Both the position numbers and the translations under genes were made by a program. A stretch of DNA of 64,000 nucleotides from CATZDY01 sp045599035. GTDB lineage: Bacteria; Bacillota; Desulfotomaculia; Desulfotomaculales; Desulfocucumaceae. Positions within the stretch are counted from its first letter, which is position 1. Every line of letters begins with the position of its first letter. Positions 7,803-16,818 of the stretch are shown here, piece by piece. The notes under the pieces were generated by a model. That model saw nothing but the letters and a program-made list of their open reading frames with translations, ran no database searches and was not told the origin of the DNA. Where the stretch lies: contig JAZRVI010000037.1 of the NCBI GenBank assembly GCA_045599035.1, positions 48,698-112,697 of the forward strand, given 5' to 3'.

Positions 7803-9122
7803 TTACTCCCTGCTTTTGTTGCGGAAGGAAAACCAAATGGGGGTTCCTTCAAAGCCATAAGCCTGTCTAATCTGATTTTCCAGATAGCGGCGATAGGAAA
7901 AGTGGATCAGCTTGCTGTCATTGACCTGAAAAACAAAGCGGGGCGGGGAAGCGGCCATTTGAGTAACATAATAAATTTTCAAGCGTCTGGTTTTATAGCT
8001 GGGCGGAGGATTGCGTAAAACAGCTTCTTTAATCAAATTGTTTAAGCCCGGCGTGGCCACCTTCAGTTGATAGCTTTTAAAAACAGTGTCCACCATATCC
8101 AGCACTTTACTGACTCTTTGCCTGGTCAGGGCAGAAATAAACATAATGGGGGCATAGCTCAAAAAAGGCAGTTCATCCCGCAAATTTTCCGTAAAGCGAA
8201 CCGAGGTGCGATCATCCTTTTCGATTAAGTCCCATTTGTTGAACAGAAGCACCAGGGCTTTGCCCCGTTCATGGGCATAACCGGCGATTTTTTTGTCCTG
8301 TTCGGTAACTCCTTCAGCAGCGTCCAGCAGCAGCAGAGCCACCTGGCAGCGGTCAATGGCTCGCAGGGAACGGATAATACTGTATCTTTCTGTACTGTCC
8401 AGCTCAATTTTGCTTTTTCGCCGCATACCGGCGGTATCAATTAGATTGTAGATCTGACCATCTTTTTCTACAAAAGTGTCAATGGCATCCCGAGTAGTGC
8501 CGGGAATATTGCTGACAATTACCCTTTCCTGCCCAATCAGGGAATTAACCAGAGAGCTTTTGCCCACATTGGGGCGGCCAATGACCGCTACTCGAATAAA
8601 ATCCGGGTTTTCTTCGCTTTCGCTTTCCGGCAGCAGCTCCACAATTCGATCCAGAAGTTCTCCGGTATTCAAACCTTCGGCTGCGGAAACCGGAACAGGT
8701 TCGCCCAGACCTAATTTATAAAATTGAAAATAATCCTGCCGTCCGTCAAAGTTTTCAACTTTGTTAGCAGCCAGGATAATATTTTTGCTGTTCTTGCGTA
8801 ATAAAGCGGCTATATCCTGATCCGTTGAGGTGATTCCAGTTCTTGCATCTACGGTAAAGACAATCACATCGGCTTCCTGCAGGGCAATTTCCGCCTGCCG
8901 CCGGATATTGGCCATAATTTCGCCCTGTTCGGTTAGATCCAGCCCTCCGGTATCTACCAAAATAAATTCATGTCCGGACCATTCGGCTTCCTGATAGAGC
9001 CGATCCCGGGTGATTCCGGGGGTATCCTCGACAATAGCGACCATTTCGCCGATAATTCGATTAAAAAGAGTGGATTTGCCAACATTAGGTCGGCCTACAA
9101 TGGCCACAACAGGTTTAGGCAT
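7803..9122 (-). CDS. der: Ribosome assembly GTPase Der (EngA)
   Basis: 439 residues with two tandem GTPase domains, each with a GRPNVGKS P-loop (about residues 10-17 and 182-189). DTPG/DTAG switch regions, NK.E and NKWD specificity motifs, and a C-terminal KH-like domain follow. Der promotes 50S maturation. The ATG lies downstream of AAGGAAAA. The tandem architecture makes the assignment secure. Confidence 0.96.
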   Translation of the reverse strand: MPKPVVAIVGRPNVGKSTLFNRIIGEMVAIVEDTPGITRDRLYQEAEWSGHEFILVDTGGLDLTEQGEIMANIRRQAEIALQEADVIVFTVDARTGITSTDQDIAALLRKNSKNIILAANKVENFDGRQDYFQFYKLGLGEPVPVSAAEGLNTGELLDRIVELLPESESEENPDFIRVAVIGRPNVGKSSLVNSLIGQERVIVSNIPGTTRDAIDTFVEKDGQIYNLIDTAGMRRKSKIELDSTERYSIIRSLRAIDRCQVALLLLDAAEGVTEQDKKIAGYAHERGKALVLLFNKWDLIEKDDRTSVRFTENLRDELPFLSYAPIMFISALTRQRVSKVLDMVDTVFKSYQLKVATPGLNNLIKEAVLRNPPPSYKTRRLKIYYVTQMAASPPRFVFQVNDSKLIHFSYRRYLENQIRQAYGFEGTPIWFSFRNKSRE

Positions 9123-9163
9123 AATTTTTTCCTTTCCAGTTTATTTTTCTCATTATAACTATA

Positions 9164-10480
9164 TTATAACTTATATTTTTGCAAATGAGCAAATAAATCT
9201 GCCGGATTTTCAATAACCCAGACGGTTTTTTGAATTTGGCGGCTGAATTCAGCCAGGGTCCAGTCATCCAGAAAAACCTTTTCTTCTTTTTCGTTGCTGC
9301 GGCGGAACATTACTGCTGGCAGAACCCAGATTTCCCGGTCTTCCGGATTTTGAGAGGCTTCATCCAGCAGATCGGCGGCAGTTAGAAGTCCGGCCACTGT
9401 AACCTTATTCCCAAAAAAGTGATTTTCCAAACTGGTCAGTTTAATTTGTAGATTGTTTATAGCAGCAAATTGTTCCAACAAAGGCGACCAGACCTTTTGC
9501 CCCAGTTGTCCGGTGATAATTTTAAGCTGCAAGGGTTGAGCCAAAGCCTGAGGCCAGCTTATCTCCTGCCATTCTGTCCAGAATTGCCGGATTAAACCTA
9601 CCCCGTTTTCAATTTGGGGATAACCGGCATAAAACTCTTCCGGCGGCAGGGGCTGATCGGCCAGCAAATAAAATTCATCCGAGGCGTAAAGCAGCGGATA
9701 GCCCCGCTCCTGCTCCATTTTTTGCTGCCAGGGGCTTAATTGCCGTAAAACCTGTTCGGCTTCTTGAGCGGTAAAGGTTCGCAAAGCAGGCAAATTTTCC
9801 CGAAAGGCGGTTAAGCCTACCGGTACTACTGCCAAGGATTCCAAAGCAGAACCCAGTCCGATCAGATCGGCAATGGTCTGCTCCAAAGCCGCTCCATCAT
9901 TCAGGCCGGGGCAAAGGACGATCTGAGCATGAAAGCTGATTTGGTTTTCCGCCAGCCTTTGCAGTTGAGCCAGAATTTTGCCGGCCTGGGGATTGCCCAT
10001 TAATTGCTCCCGCAAAGCAGGATTGGTGCTATGCACCGAAATATATAAAGGAGTAAAGCGTTGGCTGATAATCCGTTCCAGCTCGGTTTCTCCGATATTG
10101 GTCAGGGTAATAAAATTGCCCTGCAAAAAGGACAGCCGATAATCATCGTCTTTGACATAAAGGGTTTTTCGCATTCCAGGGGGCATTTGAGAAACAAAGC
10201 AAAACTGACAGTTGTTGCGGCAGGACAGAGGCTTTTCAAGTCCGGTAGAAACAAATTCCAGTCCCAGATCCTCCTCAAAATCCTTTTCAATTTCCAACTG
10301 CCAAAGTTCCCCGTCTTTTTTGCTTATTTCCAACAGCAGATCTTCTTCCGCAATGGCAAAGCGATAAGCCAGCAAGTCCTCTATGGGCTGGCCATTGATT
10401 TGGTTGAGCTGATCTCCGCTTTCCAGTCCGACTTCAGCTCCAATGCTGCCCGGCTCCAAGCGGGCGATAATCATTCCCAA
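9164..10480 (-). CDS. DUF512 family radical-SAM-like protein with N-terminal PDZ domain
   Basis: 438 residues. A PDZ-like domain (about 1-70, GSIGAEVGLESGDQLNQING) precedes a radical-SAM-like half carrying CRNNCQFC (C-x3-C-x2-C) and FVSQMPPGMR. The C-terminal DUF512 part follows. The family is widespread in anaerobic Firmicutes and linked to der/plsY/gpsA as here; its reaction is unknown. TTG at 10480 has AAGGAG at good spacing, while ATG at 10474 is a possible alternative. Confidence 0.85.
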   Translation of the reverse strand: MGMIIARLEPGSIGAEVGLESGDQLNQINGQPIEDLLAYRFAIAEEDLLLEISKKDGELWQLEIEKDFEEDLGLEFVSTGLEKPLSCRNNCQFCFVSQMPPGMRKTLYVKDDDYRLSFLQGNFITLTNIGETELERIISQRFTPLYISVHSTNPALREQLMGNPQAGKILAQLQRLAENQISFHAQIVLCPGLNDGAALEQTIADLIGLGSALESLAVVPVGLTAFRENLPALRTFTAQEAEQVLRQLSPWQQKMEQERGYPLLYASDEFYLLADQPLPPEEFYAGYPQIENGVGLIRQFWTEWQEISWPQALAQPLQLKIITGQLGQKVWSPLLEQFAAINNLQIKLTSLENHFFGNKVTVAGLLTAADLLDEASQNPEDREIWVLPAVMFRRSNEKEEKVFLDDWTLAEFSRQIQKTVWVIENPADLFAHLQKYKL

Positions 10481-10703
10481 ATAACTTCTCTCCTTAATAA
10501 TTCTAAATTAAGGTTAGATTCGGTTTCCTGACTCTTTTTTCCTGCTGACAAGGACAAAAATTTAGCAGGCGGGCTTTGAAGGGGCAAGGTAAGAACAGGG
10601 AAAAGGGAATTTAACCAGGTATTTTTTCTTCTAAAAGCAGGAAATAATGGTTTATAAACAGAATAGAAAAAAGTTAAAATAAAAGTGACGGAGGAAAAAG
10701 TAA
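10481..10703. other. Divergent intergenic region upstream of pnp
   Basis: A 223-bp gap between the divergent DUF512 and pnp genes, so it must hold promoters for both. I see A/T-rich stretches at 10640-10685 but no convincing -35/-10 pair, and rpsO, often found just before pnp, is absent. Confidence 0.5.
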
Positions 10704-12917
10704 ATGTCGGAGCAGAAGGTTCTCAAAAAAGAAATCGAAATTGGAGGCCGACCAATGATTTTGGAAACCGGCCGCCTGGCTAAACAGGCCAGCGGAGCGG
10801 TTTTAGTTCGTTATGGAGATACGGTGGTTTTGGTATCAGCCACGGTAGCCAAAGGAGTTCGGGAAGGAATTGATTTTTTCCCGTTGACTGTGGATTATGA
10901 GGAAAGATTATATGCCGTGGGGAGAATCCCCGGCGGCTTTATTAAAAGAGAGTCCCGCCCCAGTGAAAAGGCAGTGCTTTCCAGCCGTTTGATAGATCGT
11001 CCCATTCGTCCGCTTTTTCCCAAAAGCTTTCGGAATGAGGTTCAAATTATTGCTACAGTTTTATCGGTGGATCAGGACAATGCTCCGGAAATTGCGGCTA
11101 TGGTGGGAGCATCAGCCGCTTTGCATTTGAGTCAGGCTCCTTTTGCCGGTCCCATTGGGGGAGTAATTTTGGGCTTGGTTGATGGAGAGCTGGTTTTGAA
11201 CCCGGTGGTCAGTCAGGCGGAACAAAGCCAAATGCATCTGGTGGTGGCCGGAACCGCTGAAGCGGTGATGATGGTGGAATGTAAGGCCAAGGAAGTTCCA
11301 GAAGAAATCATGGTCAAAGCCATTGCCGAAGGTCATGCCAAAATTCAGGAAATTGTAGCGGTAATTGAAGAATTTCGGCAGGAAGCTTTGGCTTTGGGGT
11401 TGGCTCAGGAAAAGATCATAGTGGAAGAAGCTGTGCCGGAAGCGGACTTGCAGGAGCAGGTCAGTGCTTTGGCCAGGGAAAAGGTTTTGGCGGCCATTGC
11501 AGCCTGTGTAAGCAGCAGAGCCAGCAAAAAGGATCGGGAACAGTGTTTTGAAAATATTCGGGCTGAAATCGCTGAAGCCTTTGCGGAAGTTTTTCCGGAA
11601 CAGGAAGACAGTGTAATGGCCGTTTTTGATAAAGTAGAAAAAAGTGTTTTCCGCAATTATATTTTGGAGCATCAGGTGCGAATTGACGGCCGGGCTTTGG
11701 ATGAAGTTCGCCCTATTTCGGTGGAGGTAGGCGTTTTGCCTCGGACTCACGGCACCGGCTTATTCACCCGGGGTCAAACCCAGGTGCTTTCCGTTTTAAC
11801 TTTGGGAGCAATTTCTGATGAGCAGAGAATAGATGGTTTGGGCATGGAAGAAACCAAACGCTATATGCACCATTATAATTTCCCGCCTTACAGCACCGGA
11901 GAAACTCGTCCCATGCGTTCTCCCGGCCGTCGGGAAGTAGGACATGGGGCTTTGGCGGAAAAAGCTTTGGAAGCGGTTATTCCTTCGGAGCTGGAATTTC
12001 CCTATACCATTCGGATTGTTTCGGAGGTTTTGGAATCCAATGGTTCTTCCTCCATGGGCAGCGTCTGCGGCAGTTGCCTGTCCCTGATGGATGCCGGTGT
12101 TCCCATTAAAGCTCCGGTGGCTGGAGCAGCCATGGGTCTGATTAAAGAAGGGGATCAGGTGGCTATTCTGACCGATATTCAAGGCTTGGAGGATCATCTG
12201 GGCGATATGGACTTTAAAGTCGCCGGAACCAAAGCTGGGATTACCGCTTTGCAGATGGATATTAAAATTGCCGGAGTAACCACCGAAATTTTGCGGAAGG
12301 CTTTGGCTCAGGCCAACGAAGCCAGAATGTTTATTATGGGCAAAATGCTGGAGGTTATTGCTGAACCTAGAGCCGAGCTTTCACCCTATGCTCCCCGGAT
12401 TATTCACACTCAAATTGATCCGGACAAGATCCGGGATGTTATTGGACCAGGCGGCAAAATTATTCGCAAAATCGTGGAAGAAACCGGAGCGGACATTGAC
12501 ATAGAAGACGATGGCCGGGTCTTTATTGCCTCCATTAGTGCCGAGGGCGGCGAAAATGCCCTGCGGATTATTGAAACCCTGACCAAGGATGTGCAGACCG
12601 GGGAAATTTATAATGGCCGGGTAACCAGAGTTACTGATTTTGGCTGCTTTGTAGAGGTTATTCCCGGAGTTTTTGGAGTGCCGGGCAAGGAAGGTCTGGT
12701 GCATATTTCCCAATTGGCTCATCATCGGGTGGCCAAAACCGAAGATGTGGTTAAGGAGGGGGATAGCCTGATGGTCAAAGCGATTGGTTATGATGATCAT
12801 GGGCGTTTGAAGCTTTCTCACAAGGAAACCATTCCCAATGATAATCCGGCTCCGGAAGAACACCGGGAAAAACGGGAACGGGATAATAACGGCAAAGGGC
12901 GGCGGCCTAGAAAATAA
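10704..12917 (+). CDS. pnp: Polynucleotide phosphorylase
   Basis: 737 residues. Two RNase PH domains flank a helical linker. A KH domain (DVIGPGGKIIRKIVEETG) and an S1 domain (GRVTRVTDFGCFVEV...GLVHISQL) follow, with a basic C-terminal tail. It degrades RNA 3' to 5' using phosphate and acts with RNase Y, whose gene is at 32590. The ATG follows GACGGAGG. yajQ follows at 20 bp. Confidence 0.97.
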   Translation: MSEQKVLKKEIEIGGRPMILETGRLAKQASGAVLVRYGDTVVLVSATVAKGVREGIDFFPLTVDYEERLYAVGRIPGGFIKRESRPSEKAVLSSRLIDRPIRPLFPKSFRNEVQIIATVLSVDQDNAPEIAAMVGASAALHLSQAPFAGPIGGVILGLVDGELVLNPVVSQAEQSQMHLVVAGTAEAVMMVECKAKEVPEEIMVKAIAEGHAKIQEIVAVIEEFRQEALALGLAQEKIIVEEAVPEADLQEQVSALAREKVLAAIAACVSSRASKKDREQCFENIRAEIAEAFAEVFPEQEDSVMAVFDKVEKSVFRNYILEHQVRIDGRALDEVRPISVEVGVLPRTHGTGLFTRGQTQVLSVLTLGAISDEQRIDGLGMEETKRYMHHYNFPPYSTGETRPMRSPGRREVGHGALAEKALEAVIPSELEFPYTIRIVSEVLESNGSSSMGSVCGSCLSLMDAGVPIKAPVAGAAMGLIKEGDQVAILTDIQGLEDHLGDMDFKVAGTKAGITALQMDIKIAGVTTEILRKALAQANEARMFIMGKMLEVIAEPRAELSPYAPRIIHTQIDPDKIRDVIGPGGKIIRKIVEETGADIDIEDDGRVFIASISAEGGENALRIIETLTKDVQTGEIYNGRVTRVTDFGCFVEVIPGVFGVPGKEGLVHISQLAHHRVAKTEDVVKEGDSLMVKAIGYDDHGRLKLSHKETIPNDNPAPEEHREKRERDNNGKGRRPRK

Positions 12918-12937
12918 ATTGCAGGCAGGTGTTGAAT

Positions 12938-13435
12938 ATGGCCAAGGATAATTCTTTTGATATTGTTTCTCAGGTGGACTTGCAGGAGGTCAGCAATGCG
13001 GTTAATCAGGCTCAAAAGGAGATCATCAGCCGCTTTGACTTCAAGGGCAGCAAAAGCAAAATTACTTTGGATGAAGATGGAATTACTCTGGTTTCGGATG
13101 ATGACTTTAAATTAAGAAATGTTGTGGATATTTTGGAAAGCAAGATGGTAAAGCGGAATGTTCAGCTTAAATCCTTGCGTTACGGCAAAATCGAAAAGGC
13201 GGCTGGTGATACCGTTCGGCAGCGGGTTGAATTGATTCAGGGTTTGGACAAGGAATTGGCCAAAAAGATTGTGAAGCTGATCAAAAACAGCAAGATCAAG
13301 GTTCAGGCGGCCATTCAGGAGGATCAGGTGCGGGTCAGCGGCAAAAACCGGGACGACCTGCAGGCGGTTATGCAGCTTATTAAGGGCGAGGAATGGGAAA
13401 TTCCTTTGCAGTTCAGCAATTTGCGTACCTTCTAA
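12938..13435 (+). CDS. yajQ: YajQ family nucleotide-binding protein
   Basis: 165 residues. The N-terminus MAKDNSFDIVSQVDLQEV is the hallmark of YajQ proteins, which have two RRM-like ferredoxin folds. Homologues in Xanthomonas bind cyclic di-GMP; others bind RNA or tRNA. ATG at 12938 is chosen over GTG 12929 because it reproduces the family N-terminus and lies after AGGTG. It sits between pnp and rimO, apparently in one operon. Confidence 0.93.
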   Translation: MAKDNSFDIVSQVDLQEVSNAVNQAQKEIISRFDFKGSKSKITLDEDGITLVSDDDFKLRNVVDILESKMVKRNVQLKSLRYGKIEKAAGDTVRQRVELIQGLDKELAKKIVKLIKNSKIKVQAAIQEDQVRVSGKNRDDLQAVMQLIKGEEWEIPLQFSNLRTF

Positions 13436-13477
13436 AATCCGGTCAAAGGTCTGGATTGGGATAAGAAAGGATTGGCC

Positions 13478-14800
13478 ATGGGAATAAAAGTAAATCTAAT
13501 CAGCTTGGGCTGTTCCAAAAATCTGGTAGACAGCGAGTGGATGCAGGGAATTTTAGACAGCCGGGGTTATGAAATAGTAGGGGTGGAAGAAAAAGCGGAG
13601 GTTACCATCATTAATACCTGTGCTTTTATCACTCCGGCCAAGGAAGAAGCCATTGAAACTATTTTTGACACGGTTCGCCGCAAAATCAGCGGCAAAACCC
13701 AGGCTATTGTGGTGGCCGGCTGTCTGGCTCAACGGTATGGCTCGGTTTTGCTGGAGGAAATCCCGGAAATTGATGGGGTTATGGGTACTGGTGCAATCCC
13801 CCAAGTCAGTCAGGTCTTAACAGAGGTTTTGCGGGGAGAACGCTCCTGCCGGGTGGCGGCTCCGGCTTTCTCCTATCAGCAGGAATTACCCCGCCAATTA
13901 AGCCTGCCTTTTTATTCGGCTTATCTGAAAATTGCGGATGGATGCAGTAATTGCTGTTCCTATTGTGCCATTCCCGGCATTCGGGGTTCCTATCAAAGTC
14001 GGCCTGTAGATTTGCTTTTGAAGGAAGCTTATCAATTAGCCGAAAAGGGAGTTCGGGAACTGGTTATTGTGGCTCAGGATACTACAGCTTATGGGCGGGA
14101 TTTGCCGGGGCAGCCTTCCCTGGCCGAGCTGTTAAGGCAGTTGGCCGAGCTGAAATTTCCCTGGATTCGGCTGATGTATGCCTATCCTCAGACCTTTTCC
14201 CCGGAATTAATCGAGGTTCTGGCTTCTTATCCCAATATTTGCCGCTATCTGGATTTACCTTTACAGCATATCAGCAATCCGATTTTGCAAGCCATGAATC
14301 GGCACACCAGCCGACAGGAAATCGAAACTCTGCTGGCCAATCTGCGGCAGAGTCTGCCGGGGCTTGCCCTGCGAACCACTTTTATGGTAGGCTTTCCGGG
14401 GGAAACCGAAAAGCAGTTTCAGGAGCTGCTGGACTTTATGACGGCGGAACGCTTTGAAAAGGCTGGAGTTTTTGCCTTTTCTCCAGAAGAAGGAACCAAA
14501 GCCTGGCAGATGTCCGGCCAGATTCCGGAAGTGATTCGGCAGGAGCGTTATGAACGAGCCATGCTGCATCAGCAGCAAATTTCTTTAAGCCGCAATGCGG
14601 AGCGTCTTGGGCAGAAGGTGCAGGTTTTGGTGGAGGAAGCCAACGGCTTTGAATATTGGGGACGAACCGAATTTGACAGCCCGGAAGTGGACGGAGTAAT
14701 CAGCTTTACAGCTCAAGAAGACAGCTTGCAGCCGGGGGACTTGGTGGAGGTTACAGTTACCGGATATGATGAATATGATTTGTGGGGCGTGAAGGAATGA
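13478..14800 (+). CDS. rimO: Ribosomal protein S12 methylthiotransferase RimO
   Basis: 440 residues with the methylthiotransferase architecture. The N-terminal domain has cluster Cys residues in LGCSKNLVDSE, NTCAFI and AGCLAQRY. The radical SAM core has CSNCCSYCAIPGIRG, and a C-terminal TRAM domain follows. LGCSKNLVD separates RimO from MtaB and MiaB. It modifies Asp of ribosomal protein S12. ATG 13478 follows AAAGGA. The stop overlaps the pgsA start as ATGA. Confidence 0.95.
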   Translation: MGIKVNLISLGCSKNLVDSEWMQGILDSRGYEIVGVEEKAEVTIINTCAFITPAKEEAIETIFDTVRRKISGKTQAIVVAGCLAQRYGSVLLEEIPEIDGVMGTGAIPQVSQVLTEVLRGERSCRVAAPAFSYQQELPRQLSLPFYSAYLKIADGCSNCCSYCAIPGIRGSYQSRPVDLLLKEAYQLAEKGVRELVIVAQDTTAYGRDLPGQPSLAELLRQLAELKFPWIRLMYAYPQTFSPELIEVLASYPNICRYLDLPLQHISNPILQAMNRHTSRQEIETLLANLRQSLPGLALRTTFMVGFPGETEKQFQELLDFMTAERFEKAGVFAFSPEEGTKAWQMSGQIPEVIRQERYERAMLHQQQISLSRNAERLGQKVQVLVEEANGFEYWGRTEFDSPEVDGVISFTAQEDSLQPGDLVEVTVTGYDEYDLWGVKE

Positions 14801-15390
14801 ATTTACCCAACCGGTTAACTTTAATCCGGATTTTTTTAATTCCGATCTTTTTGTTAATTATGGCCATGAAAATTCCCTATGGGGATTATATGGCTGCCGC
14901 TATTTTTATCTTGGCGGCCAGCACTGATGGCTTGGATGGCTATATTGCCCGTAAAATGCAGTTGGTGACTAAATTTGGTCAATTAATGGATCCGTTAGCC
15001 GATAAACTGTTGGTTTCGGCGGCCTTGATTGCTTTGGTTGATTTGGGACGGCTGCCGGGTTGGGTAGCGGTTATTATTATTGGCCGGGAATTTGCGGTAA
15101 CCGGGCTGCGGGCTTTGGTGGCAGCAGAAGGTACGGTTATTCCGGCGGGTAAGCTGGGCAAAATTAAAACCGTAACCCAGATTATTACCATTGTGCTGCA
15201 TTTATTGCAGAGCTTGCCCCATTTTATTTTGGTAAGCCTGATTGGTCTGGAGCGAATGCCGGAATTAACGGTTTTGATCTGGAATTGGGTGCTGGTGGCT
15301 TCTTTGTGGATAACAGTTTTCTTTACTCTTTGGTCCTGTCTTGATTATTTTAATAAAAGCTGGTCTATAATAAAGAAGGGCGGCTATTAA
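14797..15390 (+). CDS. pgsA: CDP-diacylglycerol--glycerol-3-phosphate 3-phosphatidyltransferase
   Basis: 197 residues with several membrane helices. The CDP-alcohol phosphotransferase motif is complete: DG..GYIAR........G...D...D at about residues 43-68. It makes phosphatidylglycerol phosphate from CDP-diacylglycerol and glycerol 3-phosphate. The start is set by the ATGA overlap with rimO. It is last in the pnp-side run, before a terminator. Confidence 0.95.
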   Translation: MNLPNRLTLIRIFLIPIFLLIMAMKIPYGDYMAAAIFILAASTDGLDGYIARKMQLVTKFGQLMDPLADKLLVSAALIALVDLGRLPGWVAVIIIGREFAVTGLRALVAAEGTVIPAGKLGKIKTVTQIITIVLHLLQSLPHFILVSLIGLERMPELTVLIWNWVLVASLWITVFFTLWSCLDYFNKSWSIIKKGGY

Positions 15391-15424
15391 AAAAAGTGGT
15401 ATGGTGCAAGCCATATCACTTTTT
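15391..15424 (+). terminator. Terminator after pgsA
   Basis: AAAAAGTGGTATGG pairs with CCATATCACTTTTT (one mismatch) around TGCAAG, ending in a T run. Confidence 0.8.
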
Positions 15425-15649
15425 GATCAGGTTCTTTGTCGGGTTTTCGAAAGTCAAATTGGTCAAAAATTAGAAAGCTCGATTTTTGAAAAGAACTGCA
15501 CTTTTGTCAGCTTTTCCTTTGGGAAAATCAAAAAAATAAAACGGCTGAATAAGGCTCTCAGTCAGCTTTTGGAAAGTTGTTAATAATTATTCTTAAAAAG
15601 AAAAAATATAATTTTATTTAGAATCTTTCTAATAAAGTTTAAAGAACCC

Positions 15650-15678
15650 TTGACAAAAGGTCAGGATAGTGTTATTTT
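15650..15678 (+). promoter_or_regulatory. Sigma-A promoter of the hrcA operon
   Basis: TTGACA at 15650-15655 and TATTTT at 15673-15678 with a 17-bp spacer, directly upstream of CIRCE. Confidence 0.75.
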
Positions 15679-15691
15679 TGTTTATAGAGGT

Positions 15692-15718
15692 TTGGCACTC
15701 AATCAATGAGAGTGCTAA
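15692..15718 (+). promoter_or_regulatory. CIRCE operator (HrcA binding site)
   Basis: TTGGCACTC-N9-GAGTGCTAA, one base from the consensus inverted repeat TTAGCACTC-N9-GAGTGCTAA. It lies between the promoter and hrcA, so HrcA should repress its own operon including the chaperonin, grpE, dnaK and dnaJ. Confidence 0.96.
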
Positions 15719-15740
15719 CAAAAAAAGAGGTGTCTTGGTT

Positions 15741-16778
15741 ATGAAAATGGACGCCCGCAAGCAAAAAATTTTATTGGCTTTAATCACTGACTTCATTGAA
15801 ACAGCCGATCCAGTTGGTTCCCGCACGATTGCCCGCAAGTATCAGTTGGGAGTTAGTCCGGCTACCATTAGAAATGAGCTGGCCGATTTGGAAGAAATGG
15901 GCTATATTGAACAGCCTCATACCTCTTCCGGTCGGGTTCCTTCCCACAAGGGTTATCGTTACTATGTGGATTTTTTGATGGAAAAGTATGATCTTTCCAA
16001 ATGGGAAGAAAGAGTTATTAATGATGGCTATGAAGAAAAGCTGAAGGATGTAACCCAGGTTGTCCAAAGAACCGGAACCATCCTTTCTGGAGTTACTGGC
16101 TGTGCGGCGGTTATTATCGCCCCCCGTCCGGCGGTCGGAGCTTTGAAGCATTTGCAGCTGGTGGCTTTAAATCCCGGCAAAGCTATGCTGGTGGTGGTTT
16201 CGGATACCGGCGTGGTACAGCATCAGGCCATTAATATTCCGGAGACCCTGCTTCAAGAGGATCTGGATGTTATTTCCCAGGTTTTTAATGCCAAATTGCA
16301 GGGAAAAAGTCTGAAAAGTATTCGGATGACTTTGCTGAAGGAAGTTTATTTTGAGCTTTCCAAACATAAAAATATTCTGGATCTGGCTTTGCAGCTTTTG
16401 GGTGAGCATAGCTCCGGAATCGGAGAAGAAAAAATTTATCTGGGCGGGGTTTTTAATATCTTAAACCAGCCTGAGTTTAATAATGTGGAAAAAGTCAAAA
16501 CCTTATTAAGCTTGCTGGAACAGGAAGAGCTTTTGTGTCAGCTTCTGGAAAGCGGCTTTCAGGCTCCCGGAGTGCAAATCCGAATTGGGGATGAGCTTTT
16601 GCGGGATGAAATGCGGGAGTGCAGCCTGATTTCAGCCAATTATCAGGTGGAAGGCAGTCAGGGGGCGATTGGAGTTTTGGGGCCGACCCGAATGGATTAT
16701 GCCCGCATAATCAGCATTGTGGAATATCTGGCCTGTAATTTATCGCAGACTCTGGAAAGACTGGTTCGTAACGGATAG
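15741..16778 (+). CDS. hrcA: Heat-inducible transcription repressor HrcA
   Basis: 345 residues, normal length. An N-terminal winged helix (MDARKQKILLALITDFIETADPVGSRT...SPATIRNELADLEEMGYIEQPHTSSGR, given with a gap) precedes the GAF-like HrcA domain. ATG 15741 follows AGAGGTG; an upstream in-frame ATG at 15669 would run through CIRCE and is rejected. HrcA activity usually depends on GroEL. Here a group III chaperonin is encoded next door, which may take that role, but that is inference. Confidence 0.96.
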   Translation: MKMDARKQKILLALITDFIETADPVGSRTIARKYQLGVSPATIRNELADLEEMGYIEQPHTSSGRVPSHKGYRYYVDFLMEKYDLSKWEERVINDGYEEKLKDVTQVVQRTGTILSGVTGCAAVIIAPRPAVGALKHLQLVALNPGKAMLVVVSDTGVVQHQAINIPETLLQEDLDVISQVFNAKLQGKSLKSIRMTLLKEVYFELSKHKNILDLALQLLGEHSSGIGEEKIYLGGVFNILNQPEFNNVEKVKTLLSLLEQEELLCQLLESGFQAPGVQIRIGDELLRDEMRECSLISANYQVEGSQGAIGVLGPTRMDYARIISIVEYLACNLSQTLERLVRNG

Positions 16779-16818
16779 CTGAAAAACTATCGGGAATATT
16801 ATTGGGAGGATGCCGGTT

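Larger units (their letters stand above)
15425..15740 (+). other. Heat-shock operon leader region
   Basis: AT-rich gene-free stretch. Its 3' third carries the promoter and CIRCE annotated separately. The remainder, 15425-15640, holds no gene I can support; a 60-codon open frame there has no ribosome binding site. Confidence 0.6.

Noticed and set aside
11112..11750. Long minus-strand open frames opposite pnp, dnaK and dnaJ
   Set aside because: They are compositional shadows of strongly coding plus-strand genes with low-complexity translations.
15401..15583. A 60-codon open frame after pgsA
   Set aside because: It begins inside the terminator hairpin, has no ribosome binding site and no recognisable protein features.
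16810..16812. ATG at 16810 as start of the chaperonin
   Set aside because: It abuts GGGAGG with no spacer; TTG 16819 gives proper spacing and the expected N-terminus.
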